64,000 nucleotides of DNA from DAOUKH01 sp034421515 (GCA_034421515.1 DAOUKH010000074.1:1-64000), one strand, 5' to 3'; positions 17,238-26,016 are shown, counted from the first letter of the stretch. The notes: a model not told the origin generated them from the letters alone. A program made the numbers and translations.

Positions 17238-18296
17238 ATGGGCATCCTGTCGTTCGTCATCATTTTTGGCGTGCTCGTCTCTCTGCACGAGCTCGGCCAC
17301 TTCGTCACCGCCCGCCTGTTCAGAGTCCAGGTCCTCGAGTTCGGCATCGGCATACCGCCCCGCGTCTGGGGATTCAAGCGCGGCGGCACGACCTACTCCC
17401 TGAACGCGCTGCCCATCGGCGGCTTCGTCAAGATGCTCGGCGAGGAAGACTCCTCCGATCCCCGCAGCCTCGCCGCGCGGCCGGCCTGGCAGCGCGCCTG
17501 CGTGATCGGCGCCGGCGCTTTCATGAACGCCGTGCTCGCCCTCGTTCTCTTCGCGATCGTCTTTATGGTCCCGCAGGACACCCGCGTCGGCGACGTCACC
17601 GTCCTCGACGTCGCCTCCGGCTCACCGGCGGCGCTGGCCGGCCTTCGTGAAGGCGACGTCATCCGCGAGGTCAACGGCCGCACCGTCGAGAACTTCCGCG
17701 ATCTTCACTTCCAGTACCAGCTCCGGCGCGGGGCCACGGCAACCACCGTCGTCGAACGCGGCGGCGCGCTCCTCCCCTTCGACGTCATCCCACGGTGGGA
17801 GGTGCCCCAGGGCCAAGGACTCACCGGTATCCGCGTCGACCTCTTGAACGAGCGGACGGTGTCCCGCTCCGAGCCGTTCTGGAATGCCGTCCCCATGGCG
17901 GGCAAGCGGATCGCCGACTCCGTCGTCTTGATGAAGAACGGCATCTCTTCATGGTTCTCCGGCGGCAGCGATCCGCTGGACGAGGTGAGCGGGCCCGTGG
18001 GGATTGTTCAGGTCACCGGCGAGGTGGCGGGGCTCGGCATCGTGCCCCTGCTCACCCTCGCCGCGTTGCTCAGCCTCAACCTCGCGATCCTCAACATCCT
18101 GCCATTCCCCGCTCTAGACGGCGGCAGGCTGTTCTTCATCGCCATCGAGGTGCTCCGTGGCGGGAAGCGCATCCCGCCCCACAGGGAGGCGCTCGCCCAC
18201 GCGATGGGCTTCGCCCTCCTCATGGCCGTCTTCCTTGCCGTGACCTACAACGACATCCTACGCTGGGCCGGCGGCGGTAGCCCCCTCGGCAGCTAG
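17238..18296 (+). CDS. rseP: RIP metalloprotease RseP (site-2 protease family)
   Basis: 352 residues with one PDZ domain (about 110-185), compared with two in E. coli. The zinc site HELGH is at residues 17-21 in the first helix, and the third zinc ligand lies in NILPFPALDGGRLFF. GFVKMLGEED is the membrane re-entrant beta loop region. It cleaves membrane-bound anti-sigma factors or signal peptide remnants inside the membrane. It ends the rpsB-to-rseP run; the common neighbours dxr and cdsA are in place. Confidence 0.95.
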   Translation: MGILSFVIIFGVLVSLHELGHFVTARLFRVQVLEFGIGIPPRVWGFKRGGTTYSLNALPIGGFVKMLGEEDSSDPRSLAARPAWQRACVIGAGAFMNAVLALVLFAIVFMVPQDTRVGDVTVLDVASGSPAALAGLREGDVIREVNGRTVENFRDLHFQYQLRRGATATTVVERGGALLPFDVIPRWEVPQGQGLTGIRVDLLNERTVSRSEPFWNAVPMAGKRIADSVVLMKNGISSWFSGGSDPLDEVSGPVGIVQVTGEVAGLGIVPLLTLAALLSLNLAILNILPFPALDGGRLFFIAIEVLRGGKRIPPHREALAHAMGFALLMAVFLAVTYNDILRWAGGGSPLGS

Positions 18297-18310
18297 CTGA
18301 AAGAAGGCGC

Positions 18311-18355
18311 CACCTTAAACCTCTCCCCCTCTGGGGGAGACTGAGAGAGGGCGCG
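18311..18355 (+). repeat. Intergenic repeat type A, copy 1
   Basis: Begins CACCTTAAACCTCTCCCCC, then a TCT loop and GGGGGAG, then ACTGAGAGAGGGC. CTCCCCC/GGGGGAG pair as a hairpin and CCTCTC/GAGAGG flank it. Copies occur at 18497, 22017, 43379, 43476, 43592, 43637 and 50447. Confidence 0.8.
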
Positions 18356-18382
18356 TGCCGGTGGGGCCGGGCGGTCCCCCCT

Positions 18383-18401
18383 CTTCTCCCCACGGGAGAA
18401 G
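18383..18401 (+). repeat. Intergenic repeat type C hairpin, copy 1
   Basis: CTTCTCCC, loop CAC, GGGAGAAG: a perfect 8-bp stem. It is preceded by GCCGGTGGGG and recurs with the same upstream word at 50538-50556, so types A and C form a composite unit. Confidence 0.7.
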
Positions 18402-18462
18402 ATTGAGATGAGGGGCCCTCTCATCTCCACCATTGGCTTATCGAATCCGCCCGCCTTCCCAT

Positions 18463-18495
18463 GTAGGGGCGATTCGCGAATCGCCCGTCCCCTCC
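18463..18495 (+). repeat. Intergenic repeat type B (perfect palindrome), copy 1
   Basis: Contains the perfect 20-base palindrome GGGCGATTCGCGAATCGCCC at 18467-18486, preceded by GTAG and followed by GTCCCCTCC. A second, imperfect copy is at 43441-43473. Confidence 0.8.
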
Positions 18496-18496
18496 G

Positions 18497-18535
18497 ACCT
18501 CTCCCCCTCTGGGGGAGATTGAGAGAGGGCGCGCG
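18497..18535 (+). repeat. Intergenic repeat type A, copy 2 (without the CACCTTAA head)
   Basis: ACCTCTCCCCCTCTGGGGG followed by AGATTGAGAGAGGGCGCG. It differs from copy 1 at one base in the body (GATT versus GACT) and lacks the leader. Confidence 0.75.
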
Positions 18536-18585
18536 CCGCAGGCGCGCGGGGTGCCGGCAGGCGCCCCTCCGGCTCCCTCGCATCG

Positions 18586-19497
18586 CTACGCGGCCGGGAC
18601 GCCGAGAAACTCCCGGACGACCTTGTCGAACTCCACGGGATTGTCGCCCTGCACCAGATGTCCCGCCTTTGAGACCTCGACGAGCCGCCCGTCCTTGAGC
18701 GTCTCCATCATCCGCTGCGCGGTCTCGACGGACAGGATGTTGCTCTCCGCCCCGCGCACCACCAGCGTCGGGGCCTGGACCGTGGCAAGATCGCTCCACG
18801 CGCTCCCGCTCATCTCGCCGCCCCGGTCGCGGCGGATGCCGCGGCGCCGGTCGTGCTTCCACGTCCAGCGCCCGTCGTCCATGCGCTTCAGGTTGTTGAG
18901 CAGGCTGCCCCGGATCTGCTCCTCGGGGCGGCGCGGGTTGTACCGGCGCACCCGTTCGACCAGCCAATCGAACGACTCGAACACCTCGGTATCTTCGAGA
19001 AACTCGCGGATGTAGGCGCTGCCCTCGCGCTGCACGTCGGGCCCCACGTCCACGATCACCAGGCGCTCGACCTTCTCCGGATGCGCCGCGGCGAACGCGT
19101 AGGAGTTCCTTCCGCCCATCGAGAGCCCCACCAGCGTGAACCGGTCGTAGCCGATGACGTCGGTGAAGGCGTCCACGTCGGCGACGTGGAAGGGCGCGCC
19201 ATAGTTGCCTTCTTCCGACCAGCCGCTGTCCCCGTGGCCCCGCTGGTCGAGCGCGACCACGTGGAAGTGGTCGCGAATGCCCAGCGCGAAGAAGTCCCAG
19301 CTATGCGCCGTCTGCGCGCCGCCGTGCAGGAGGAGCATCTTCGGCTTGTCGGCGTTTCCCCAATCGAGGTAGTGCAGCGGCATGCCGTTCGCTTCGACGA
19401 ACTTGTCTTCGGGAACGTACTCCTCCGAGAACGCGATACCGGCGGCGCGCGCCGCGTCGAACAGGTTCATTCCACCAAAGGATTCGGCCGTGGTCAT
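18586..19497 (-). CDS. Alpha/beta-fold hydrolase
   Basis: 303 residues. The fold is clear from LLLHGGAQTAHSWDFF (oxyanion region), VALDQRGHGDSGWSEEG, the nucleophile elbow GLSMGGRNSY, and VSKAGHLVQGDNPVEF, which supplies the His. The triad acid probably lies in the VVRGAESNILS segment. The N-terminal 45 residues (MNLFDAARAAGIAFSEEY...) precede the domain. Hydrolysis of an ester, C-C bond or epoxide is possible; substrate unknown. It is convergent with rseP across the repeat-rich spacer. Confidence 0.85.
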   Translation of the reverse strand: MTTAESFGGMNLFDAARAAGIAFSEEYVPEDKFVEANGMPLHYLDWGNADKPKMLLLHGGAQTAHSWDFFALGIRDHFHVVALDQRGHGDSGWSEEGNYGAPFHVADVDAFTDVIGYDRFTLVGLSMGGRNSYAFAAAHPEKVERLVIVDVGPDVQREGSAYIREFLEDTEVFESFDWLVERVRRYNPRRPEEQIRGSLLNNLKRMDDGRWTWKHDRRRGIRRDRGGEMSGSAWSDLATVQAPTLVVRGAESNILSVETAQRMMETLKDGRLVEVSKAGHLVQGDNPVEFDKVVREFLGVPAA

Positions 19498-19565
19498 GAA
19501 GGTCGGTCTCCTCAGTCTGGGCTACGGTGTCCGGCGTAGCGCGGGGCGTTGCCCCGCGTGGGTCG

Positions 19566-20129
19566 CTACTTGCCGAGCGGCCCCTCCCAATTGGCGGGGT
19601 CTTGGTTGTAGCGATGCGTGAGATACATGTTCAGCACAGTGGCGAGCACGAAGAAGGTGACGAAACCGTAGACGGCGGCCCAGCCGGTATCGCTCGTGAG
19701 CCACATGACGATGATCGCGACCCCGATCGCCACTACCGAATTGAAAATCCGGTGCTGCCAGGGCAGCTTCTTGAGCTCCCCGCGGGGACGGGGCTTGGGG
19801 TCCGGCCACTCTTCACGGTCCGCGCGGGGTGGGGCCTTCGGTTCGGGCCAGCGCTCGACATTGCCTCCGCCTCGCCCGACGTCTTCCTCAAACCCCGTAA
19901 CTCGCTTCCAATCGTGGCCATGCTGGTCATAGGCAGTGCGGCTCTTCTTGTCGGAGAGTACTTCGTAGGCTTCGTAGAGCTCCCTATACTTGGCCGCCGC
20001 CTCAGGACTGTCGTCGTGGTCGGGGTGATAGAGCAAAGACTTCTCGCGGTACGCTTTCCGAATCGCACCTTGGCCGTCGCCTCGGCTGGCGCCGAGGACC
20101 TCATAGTAGTCGCGCTTACTTTCCGCCAT
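19566..20129 (-). CDS. Membrane-anchored DnaJ-domain protein
   Basis: 187 residues from the ATG at 20129, opening MAESKRDYYEVLGASRG. The J-domain (about 6-72) keeps HPD at 35-37, so it should stimulate an Hsp70. The middle (about 75-125) is charged and Pro-rich. Two hydrophobic helices follow (FNSVVAIGVAIIVMWLT and AAVYGFVTFFVLATVLNMYL). There is no zinc-finger or C-terminal substrate domain, unlike the true DnaJ at 43694. An alternative TTG start at 20138 overlaps the nfo stop (TTGA), which would couple the two genes. A role in placing DnaK at the membrane is inferred. Confidence 0.85.
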   Translation of the reverse strand: MAESKRDYYEVLGASRGDGQGAIRKAYREKSLLYHPDHDDSPEAAAKYRELYEAYEVLSDKKSRTAYDQHGHDWKRVTGFEEDVGRGGGNVERWPEPKAPPRADREEWPDPKPRPRGELKKLPWQHRIFNSVVAIGVAIIVMWLTSDTGWAAVYGFVTFFVLATVLNMYLTHRYNQDPANWEGPLGK

Positions 20130-20134
20130 AGAAC

Positions 20135-20977
20135 TCAACGCCTTCTCATGGCCTTCAGTATATCGACGCTGCGCTTATCGGGGCCGTCGCCCTCGAAGCC
20201 GGGCACTTCCAGCAGGAACGGCACGTCTTGGAAAGCGGGATGCGCCATGATGACCTCGAAACCCTCCGTTCCGATGTGCCCCTCGCCGATGTTCTCGTGC
20301 CGGTCGAGGCCGCCCTCGAACGGCACCTTCGAGTCGTTGGCATGCACCGCGACAAGGTTCTCGAGGCCGACGTGCTCATCGAACTCTGCCATGACCCCGT
20401 CGAGGCCGTCCTTCGTGGCAACGTCGTAGCCGTTGGCGAAGGAGTGCTGCGTATCGAGGCAGACCTTCACCCGGTCGCTCCCGACCCCCCGCATGATCTC
20501 CCCGATCTCCCGCCACGTCGAGCCGATCGACTGGCCCATGCCGGCGCTGTTCTCGATGATCAGCCAGGGCCCTTCCGGCGCCGCGTCGAGGACGCGGTGG
20601 AACGACTCCACGATCTGGGGCAGCACCGTCTCGAACCCTTGCCCCTTGTGGCTGCCGACGTGGAAGATCGTGCCCCTGCAGCCGATCTTCTCCGCCGCCG
20701 TCTGGTACTTGATCAGCGAATCGACTCCCTTGTCTACAAGCTCCGGGTTCGGCGAGCCGAGGTTGATGAGATAGACCCCGTGGAAGAACGCGGTGTCGAT
20801 CTCCGTCGCCTCCGCCCGCTCGCGGTACTTCTCCGCGACCGCGTCGTCGGGTATCTTCACCCGCCACATCGTGGGCCCCGAGACGAAGATCTGGATCGCC
20901 TCCGCGCCGATCTCCTCAGCCCGGTCGATGGCCTTGTGAACGCCGCCCGATGACGATACGTGCGCGCCGATCTTCAT
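20135..20977 (-). CDS. nfo: Endonuclease IV (AP endonuclease)
   Basis: 280 residues, the normal length. The TIM-barrel signatures are KIGAHVSSSGGVHKAIDRAEE at the N-terminus, FHGVYLINLGSP, FHVGSHKGQG, WLIIENSAGMGQSIGSTW, VCLDTQHSFANGYD, AVHANDSKVPFEGGLDRHENIGEGHIG and the final domain. These include the His, Asp and Glu zinc ligands of the three-metal site. It cuts 5' to abasic sites in base excision repair. It lies immediately upstream of the membrane J-protein. Confidence 0.96.
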   Translation of the reverse strand: MKIGAHVSSSGGVHKAIDRAEEIGAEAIQIFVSGPTMWRVKIPDDAVAEKYRERAEATEIDTAFFHGVYLINLGSPNPELVDKGVDSLIKYQTAAEKIGCRGTIFHVGSHKGQGFETVLPQIVESFHRVLDAAPEGPWLIIENSAGMGQSIGSTWREIGEIMRGVGSDRVKVCLDTQHSFANGYDVATKDGLDGVMAEFDEHVGLENLVAVHANDSKVPFEGGLDRHENIGEGHIGTEGFEVIMAHPAFQDVPFLLEVPGFEGDGPDKRSVDILKAMRRR

Positions 20978-21073
20978 AGCACCGCTTCCAGCGGAAATCG
21001 GGAACGTCGAGCCCGCCCTCCCTCTGAAGCGGGCCTATAGTATCACGGCGCGGCTTCGAGGGCCCCCAGACCC

Positions 21074-21102
21074 TTGACGGCCTCGCGCCTGGTACACATA
21101 AT
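21074..21102 (+). promoter_or_regulatory. Sigma70-type promoter for the GYD protein gene
   Basis: TTGACG (21074-21079), exact 17-base spacer, CATAAT (21097-21102). The start codon is at 21155, leaving a leader of about 45 bases. Confidence 0.75.
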
Positions 21103-21154
21103 CCCTTCACCCTACGGAACGCGTCGCGCTTGAGCACACGAAAAGAGGCTTTCG

Positions 21155-21463
21155 ATGCCGACATATCTGATGCTGACCAAGCTGACCACGGAAGGCCGCC
21201 AGCGGATCGCTCAGCACCCCGAGCGTTTGGAGCAAGTCAATCTCGAAGTCAAGGACTTCGGCTGCAAGATCGTCGGGCAGTACGCCGTCATGGGCCAGTA
21301 CGACTTCCTCACCGTGATCGAGGCCCCCGACAACGAAACGATCGCCCATCTCTCCGTCGATCTCGGCTCGCGGGGCACCATCCACATCATGTCGCTTCCC
21401 GCGATCCCGATCGATCAATTCATCGAGAAGCTCAAAGAGCCCATTCACATGGGCAAGAAATAG
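21155..21463 (+). CDS. GYD-domain protein
   Basis: 102 residues, all one ferredoxin-like GYD domain. The family is named for the motif seen here as VMGQYDFLTVIEAPDNETI, and TYLMLTKLTTEGRQ at the N-terminus is typical. AAAGAGG precedes the ATG by about eight bases. Function of the family is unknown; many members are monocistronic, as this one appears to be. Strong promoter at 21074. Confidence 0.85.
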   Translation: MPTYLMLTKLTTEGRQRIAQHPERLEQVNLEVKDFGCKIVGQYAVMGQYDFLTVIEAPDNETIAHLSVDLGSRGTIHIMSLPAIPIDQFIEKLKEPIHMGKK

Positions 21464-21481
21464 GCGCGGGGCCGCCCCAGC

Positions 21482-21946
21482 CTAGCCGCCCTTCACCTGG
21501 GCCAAGACCGCCTCGGCGTGGCCCTTGACCTTCACCTGCGGCCAGATCTTTTCGATCGCGCCCTGTTCATCGATCAGAAACGTCATGCGCTTCATGCCCA
21601 TGTACGTCCGGCCGTAGTTCTTCTTCTCTCCCCACGCGCCGTACGACTCCGCCATCGTCTTGTCCGCGTCGGAGAGCAGCGGGAAGTTGAGGTCGTACTT
21701 GCCCGCGAAGTTCCCGTGCGACTTCAAGCTGTCGGCACTGACGCCCAGCACCACCGCGCCCGCCGCCTCGAGCTCGCCGTTGACGTCGCGGAAGGCGCAG
21801 GCCTCCGTCGTGCACCCCGGCGTGTTGTCCTTGGGATAGAAGTAGACCACGACCTTCTTGCCGGCGAGGTCCGCCAGCGAGATCGTCTCCCCAGTGGACG
21901 CGGGCAGGGAGAAATCGGGAGCCTTGTCGCCTTCCTTCAGTTCCAC
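21482..21946 (-). CDS. bcp: Thioredoxin-dependent thiol peroxidase (BCP/PrxQ family)
   Basis: 154 residues with a GTG start; GGAGGAG lies upstream. The active site is YFYPKDNTPGCTTEACAFRD, with peroxidatic Cys45 and resolving Cys50, the PrxQ arrangement. GVSADSLKSHGNFAGKYDLNFPLLSD continues the family pattern. It reduces hydrogen peroxide and alkyl hydroperoxides in the cytoplasm. Confidence 0.95.
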   Translation of the reverse strand: MELKEGDKAPDFSLPASTGETISLADLAGKKVVVYFYPKDNTPGCTTEACAFRDVNGELEAAGAVVLGVSADSLKSHGNFAGKYDLNFPLLSDADKTMAESYGAWGEKKNYGRTYMGMKRMTFLIDEQGAIEKIWPQVKVKGHAEAVLAQVKGG

Positions 21947-21981
21947 GGCGCTCCTCCAGGTTCGGGTGCGAAATCGGCCAT

Positions 21982-22011
21982 AGGATAGCCCCGCCCCTCC
22001 ACCCCTGTCGA
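21982..22011 (-). promoter_or_regulatory. Probable promoter of bcp
   Basis: Reading the minus strand: TCGACA (22006-22011), 18-base spacer, TATCCT (21982-21987), about 35 bases before the GTG start. Confidence 0.5.
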
Positions 22012-22016
22012 GGCAC

Positions 22017-22050
22017 CCACCTTAAACCTCTCCCCCTTCGAGGAAGACTG
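22017..22050 (+). repeat. Intergenic repeat type A, degenerate copy
   Basis: CACCTTAAACCTCTCCCCC followed by TTCGAGGAAGACTG. The leader is intact but the right arm has decayed. It lies in the divergent bcp-hyuA spacer. Confidence 0.65.
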
Positions 22051-22065
22051 CGCCTACAATGGCCT

Positions 22066-24072
22066 ATGTCCTCCACCCTGCCGGCCCCGGTCGTCGGCGT
22101 CGACGTCGGCGGCACCTTCACCGACCTCTACCGCGTCGACCATGCCGGGGTGCGCGTCCACAAGACACCCTCGACGCCCCACGACCCCTCCGAAGGCGTG
22201 CTCCGCGGGCTGCGTGAGATCGGCGGCATGGACGCGGCGCTCGTCGTCCACGGCTCGACGGTGGCCACGAACGCTCTGCTCGAGGGCAAAGGCGCGAAGA
22301 CCGCCCTGGTGACCACCGCGGGCTTCGAGGACGTGCTGGAAATCGGCCGGCAGGACCGCCCATCGCTCTACGACGTCTGGGCCGGCCGCCCGCCGCCGCT
22401 CGTGCCCGCGGAGCGCCGCTTCGGCGCGCCGGAGCGTGTCGCCTCCGACGGCTCGATCATCGAAGCGCTGACGCCGGAGGCCGCCCGCGAGGTCGCCACC
22501 CGAGTGCGGGCATCGGGCGCTGAAGCCGTCGCCGTATGCTGCCTCTTCTCGTTCCTGCGCCCCGAGCACGAGCGCATGCTGCGGGACGCGATCGGCGAAG
22601 ACGGCGGCCCCCTGGTCTACGTTTCCCATGAAGTGCTGCCCGAATACCGCGAATACGAACGCACCGCCACCACGGTCATCAACGCCTTCGTCGCCCCCGT
22701 CGTGGAGCGCTATCTGGCCCGCCTCGCCGGGTCGCTGAGCTCGGCCCTCCGTGTCGTGCAGTCGTCGGGCGGCTCAGTGACCGCGGACGCCGCCATGCGG
22801 CGTCCCATCGAGACGATTTCTGGCGGGCCCGCCGGCGGCGTAGCCGGCGCCTACCGGCTCGCCAAGGACGCGGGCTACGAGCGGACCATCTGCTTCGACA
22901 TGGGCGGCACCTCGACCGACGTCTGCCTCTGCGACGGCGGCGTTCCCCGCACCAACGCTTGGTCCCTCGCCGGTCTCCCCATCGGCACCCCCTCCATCGA
23001 CATCTACAGCGTGGGCGCGGGCGGCGGCTCGATCGCCCGCGTCGACGCCGGCGGCGCGCTTGTCGTCGGACCGGAATCGGCGGGGGCCGACCCCGGCCCC
23101 GCCGCGTACGGGCGCGGGGAGGCGCCGACGGTCACCGACGCCAACCTCGTGCTCGGCCGCCTCGGGGCCGGCGACTTCACCGTCGCGGGGCGGCCCCTCG
23201 ACCTCGAACGCGCCCGCGCCGCGCTGGCGCACCTCGGCGCCGCGATGGGCGCGACACCGGAAGCGGCGGCTGAGGGCGTCGTTCGCGTCGCCAACGCGAA
23301 CATGGCCCGCGCCATCCGGGTGATCTCGGTCGAGCGGGGCTACGACCCGCGCCGCTTCATCCTGACGGCCTTCGGCGGAGCCGGCCCCCTTCACGCCTGC
23401 GAGGTGGCCGACCTTCTCGGCATCCCGCAGGTGCTCGTTCCGGCCCGGCCCGGCGTTCTCTCCGCGATGGGCATGACCGTCGCCGAGGTGAGCCGCGACT
23501 ACTCCAGGACCGTGATGCTATCGGGCAGTCCGCTGCCGCTGGAGGAAGCGCGACGGGCCGCGGACGCCCTCATCGACCGGGGCCGCGCTGACATGGAAGC
23601 GATGGGCATCGCCGGCGGCATCGAGGCCGCCACCAGCCTCGACCTGCGCTACCACGGCCAGTCCTTCGATCTCACGATCCCCTACGACCGCGGCGGCCAC
23701 GGCAGGGAGACGCCGTCGGGCCTCACCGCCGCCTTCCACGAGGCGCACCGCATGCGCTTCGGCCACGCCCACGACGACCGCGCCATCGAAATCGTCACCG
23801 CGCGGGTGCGGCTCGAAGCGCCCGGCGCGGCCGGCCTCGGCGCTGATACGACGTCGACCGGGCGCGCGGGCGGCACACCGAGAGAGCGGCGCGGCGTTCA
23901 CTTCAACGGCGCGCTGCACGACACCCCCGTGCTCGACCGCGCCGCCCTGGGCGCCGGGCCCATCGACGGCCCCGCCATCGTGGCGCAGTACGACAGCACC
24001 GTCGTCATCCCGCCGGGGTGGTCCGCGCGCTCCGGCCCCCGAGGCAACATGATCATCGAGAGAGCACCCTGA
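22066..24072 (+). CDS. hyuA: Hydantoinase/oxoprolinase HyuA-type subunit
   Basis: 668 residues, the normal subunit A length. The actin-like ATPase N-terminus reads VVGVDVGGTFTDLYRVD, followed by VHGSTVATNALLEGKGAKTALVTTAGFEDVLEIGRQ and, in the second half, CFDMGGTSTDV and GGAGPLHACEVADLL. With subunit B it opens a lactam or hydantoin ring, or carboxylates acetone-like substrates, at the cost of ATP. A TACAAT hexamer ends only six bases before the ATG, so if it is the -10 the transcript would be leaderless. Stop and the next start overlap (TGATG). Confidence 0.93.
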   Translation: MSSTLPAPVVGVDVGGTFTDLYRVDHAGVRVHKTPSTPHDPSEGVLRGLREIGGMDAALVVHGSTVATNALLEGKGAKTALVTTAGFEDVLEIGRQDRPSLYDVWAGRPPPLVPAERRFGAPERVASDGSIIEALTPEAAREVATRVRASGAEAVAVCCLFSFLRPEHERMLRDAIGEDGGPLVYVSHEVLPEYREYERTATTVINAFVAPVVERYLARLAGSLSSALRVVQSSGGSVTADAAMRRPIETISGGPAGGVAGAYRLAKDAGYERTICFDMGGTSTDVCLCDGGVPRTNAWSLAGLPIGTPSIDIYSVGAGGGSIARVDAGGALVVGPESAGADPGPAAYGRGEAPTVTDANLVLGRLGAGDFTVAGRPLDLERARAALAHLGAAMGATPEAAAEGVVRVANANMARAIRVISVERGYDPRRFILTAFGGAGPLHACEVADLLGIPQVLVPARPGVLSAMGMTVAEVSRDYSRTVMLSGSPLPLEEARRAADALIDRGRADMEAMGIAGGIEAATSLDLRYHGQSFDLTIPYDRGGHGRETPSGLTAAFHEAHRMRFGHAHDDRAIEIVTARVRLEAPGAAGLGADTTSTGRAGGTPRERRGVHFNGALHDTPVLDRAALGAGPIDGPAIVAQYDSTVVIPPGWSARSGPRGNMIIERAP

Positions 24073-25640
24073 TGGACGCCGTCTCGCTCGAAATCTTCAA
24101 AGGCCTGCTCTCCTCGGTCGCCGAGGAGATGGGGGCCGCGCTGGGCCGCTCCGGCTTCTCGGCCAACATCAAGGAGCGGCGCGACTACTCCTGCGCCGTC
24201 TTCGACCCAGAAGGCCGCCTGACAGCGCAGGCCGCCCACCTGCCCGTCCACCTCGGTTCCATGCCCGCCTCGGTCTCCGCCGCCATGAGCGCCCTCACCC
24301 TGGAGCCGGGCGACATCGCCATCCTCAACGACCCCTACCTGGGCGGGACCCACCTCCCCGACATCACGCTCGTCGCGCCCCTCCACACTCGAAGCGGAGA
24401 CCTCGCGGGCTACGTCGCCAACCGCGCCCACCACGCCGACGTCGGGGGCGCCTCGCCCGGCTCGATGCCCCTCGCCACCGAGCTCATCGAGGAGGGCCTC
24501 ATCATCCCGCCGGTGAAGCTCGTCGAGGGGGGCGTACGAAATGAAGGCGTCTTCGAGCTGATCTGCCGCAACGTGCGCACGCCGGACGAACGCCGCGGCG
24601 ACCTCGCGGCGCAGGCGGCGTGTATCGGCTTGGGCTCGGAAAGACTGCTGGAGATCGTCGACGCCTACGGCCTCGACACCGTCCACGAGCACATGGCCGA
24701 GCTGCTGCGCTACTCCGAGCGCCTCACCCGCGCCGCCATCGAGGGCATCCCCGACGGCGACTACCGCTTCGAGGACGTGCTCGACGGCGACGGCTTCACC
24801 GGCGCACCCATCACAATCGCGGTGACCATCACCGTCCAGGGCGGCGAGCTCACCGCCGACTTCACCGGCTCCTCCCCCGAGGTTCGCGGCCCGGTCAACG
24901 CCGTCGAGTCGGTGACCTCCTCAGCGTTGCTCTACGTGCTCCTGTGTGTCGCCGGCGGCGGCATTCCGCCGAACCAGGGCTCACTGGCCGCCGCGCGCCT
25001 GATCGCGCCGCCCGGCAGCGTCGTCGCGGCGCGGTCGCCGCGCGCCGTCTCGGCGGGCAACGTCGAGACCTCCCAGCGCATCGTCGACGTCCTCTTCGGT
25101 GCGCTGGCGCAGGCCGTCCCCGACCTCGTCCCGGCGGCGAGCCAGGGCACCATGAACAACCTGGCCTTCGGCGGCTACGACGCCACCCGCGGCCGTCCCT
25201 TCGCCTACTACGAGACCATCGGCGGCGGAATGGGCGGACGCCACGGGCTGGACGGCCTCTCCGCCGTGCAGACGCACATGACCAACACCCTGAACACGCC
25301 GGTCGAAGCCATGGAGTTCGACATGCCGCTCCGTATCCGGGAGTACGCCATCCGGCGCAACTCCGGTGGCCGAGGCGCGGCCCGCGGCGGCGACGGCATA
25401 CGGCGCGCTATCGAGTTCCTCGCCCCCGCTCGTCTCAGCGTGATCTCCGACCGCCGCTCCTCGCGTCCCTACGGCCTCGCCGGCGGCGAGCCCGGCGCTC
25501 CCGGACGCAACACGCTTCGCCGCGCAGACGGAAAGATCGAAGCGTTGCCGTCCAAGGCGCAAGTCGACGTGCGGCCGGGCGACGTGCTCACGGTGGAGAC
25601 GCCGGGCGGCGGCGGCCACGGCGCGCCCGAACGCGCCTAG
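24072..25640 (+). CDS. hyuB: Hydantoinase/oxoprolinase HyuB-type subunit
   Basis: 522 residues from the ATG at 24072 that overlaps the hyuA stop. The family blocks are SANIKERRDYSCAVFD, ILNDPYLGGTHLPDITLVAP, NRAHHADVGGASPGSMP, SQGTMNNLAFGG, YYETIGGGMGGRHG and RRNSGGRGAARGGDGIRR. It forms the A/B complex with the preceding protein. Specificity (5-oxoproline, N-methylhydantoin, or a ketone as in acetone carboxylase) cannot be assigned from sequence; no third carboxylase subunit is present. Confidence 0.93.
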   Translation: MDAVSLEIFKGLLSSVAEEMGAALGRSGFSANIKERRDYSCAVFDPEGRLTAQAAHLPVHLGSMPASVSAAMSALTLEPGDIAILNDPYLGGTHLPDITLVAPLHTRSGDLAGYVANRAHHADVGGASPGSMPLATELIEEGLIIPPVKLVEGGVRNEGVFELICRNVRTPDERRGDLAAQAACIGLGSERLLEIVDAYGLDTVHEHMAELLRYSERLTRAAIEGIPDGDYRFEDVLDGDGFTGAPITIAVTITVQGGELTADFTGSSPEVRGPVNAVESVTSSALLYVLLCVAGGGIPPNQGSLAAARLIAPPGSVVAARSPRAVSAGNVETSQRIVDVLFGALAQAVPDLVPAASQGTMNNLAFGGYDATRGRPFAYYETIGGGMGGRHGLDGLSAVQTHMTNTLNTPVEAMEFDMPLRIREYAIRRNSGGRGAARGGDGIRRAIEFLAPARLSVISDRRSSRPYGLAGGEPGAPGRNTLRRADGKIEALPSKAQVDVRPGDVLTVETPGGGGHGAPERA

Positions 25641-25653
25641 CCTCTACCGGCGC

Positions 25654-26016
25654 CTACTCGATGGTGTCGACGAGGTCGAACGAAATCTCGCCGAGGCCGG
25701 CGACGGTAAAGCCCATCGTGACCGTGTGTGCCCCCGGCGGCAGCGTCCGCCCGCCCACACTGACGATGGCCTCGCGGTTCATCGCCAACGACGCGGGGTT
25801 GTCCGTGTCGACCTCTGGGAAGGCCTGCGTCTTGCCGTCCGCCGTGAACGACGACTGCTCCGCGGGAAGCTCCTCGCCGTCCACGCGCACGGGGCTGATG
25901 GCCTGGGCATAGCCCGAGCCCAGGGTATTCGAGAGGCGGAACTCGAAGCCGTCGTCCGTGTTCCGCAGGCTCCCCTTCACGTAGAGCCGCTTGAGGAGAA
26001 AGCTGGGGACCTTCAT
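25654..26016 (-). CDS. Small conserved beta-rich protein of unknown function
   Basis: 120 residues: SFLLKRLYVKGSLRNTDDGF, then VRVDGEELPAEQSSFTADGK, then RTLPPGAHTVTMGFTVAGLGE. The alternation of strands suggests a beta-sandwich. It faintly recalls the small beta subunit of C-glycoside deglycosidases (DUF6379), a resemblance from memory that I cannot test. It starts 5 bases after the class II aldolase gene and is last in the 13-gene minus-strand run, so a sugar or sugar-acid context is likely. Confidence 0.55.
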   Translation of the reverse strand: MKVPSFLLKRLYVKGSLRNTDDGFEFRLSNTLGSGYAQAISPVRVDGEELPAEQSSFTADGKTQAFPEVDTDNPASLAMNREAIVSVGGRTLPPGAHTVTMGFTVAGLGEISFDLVDTIE

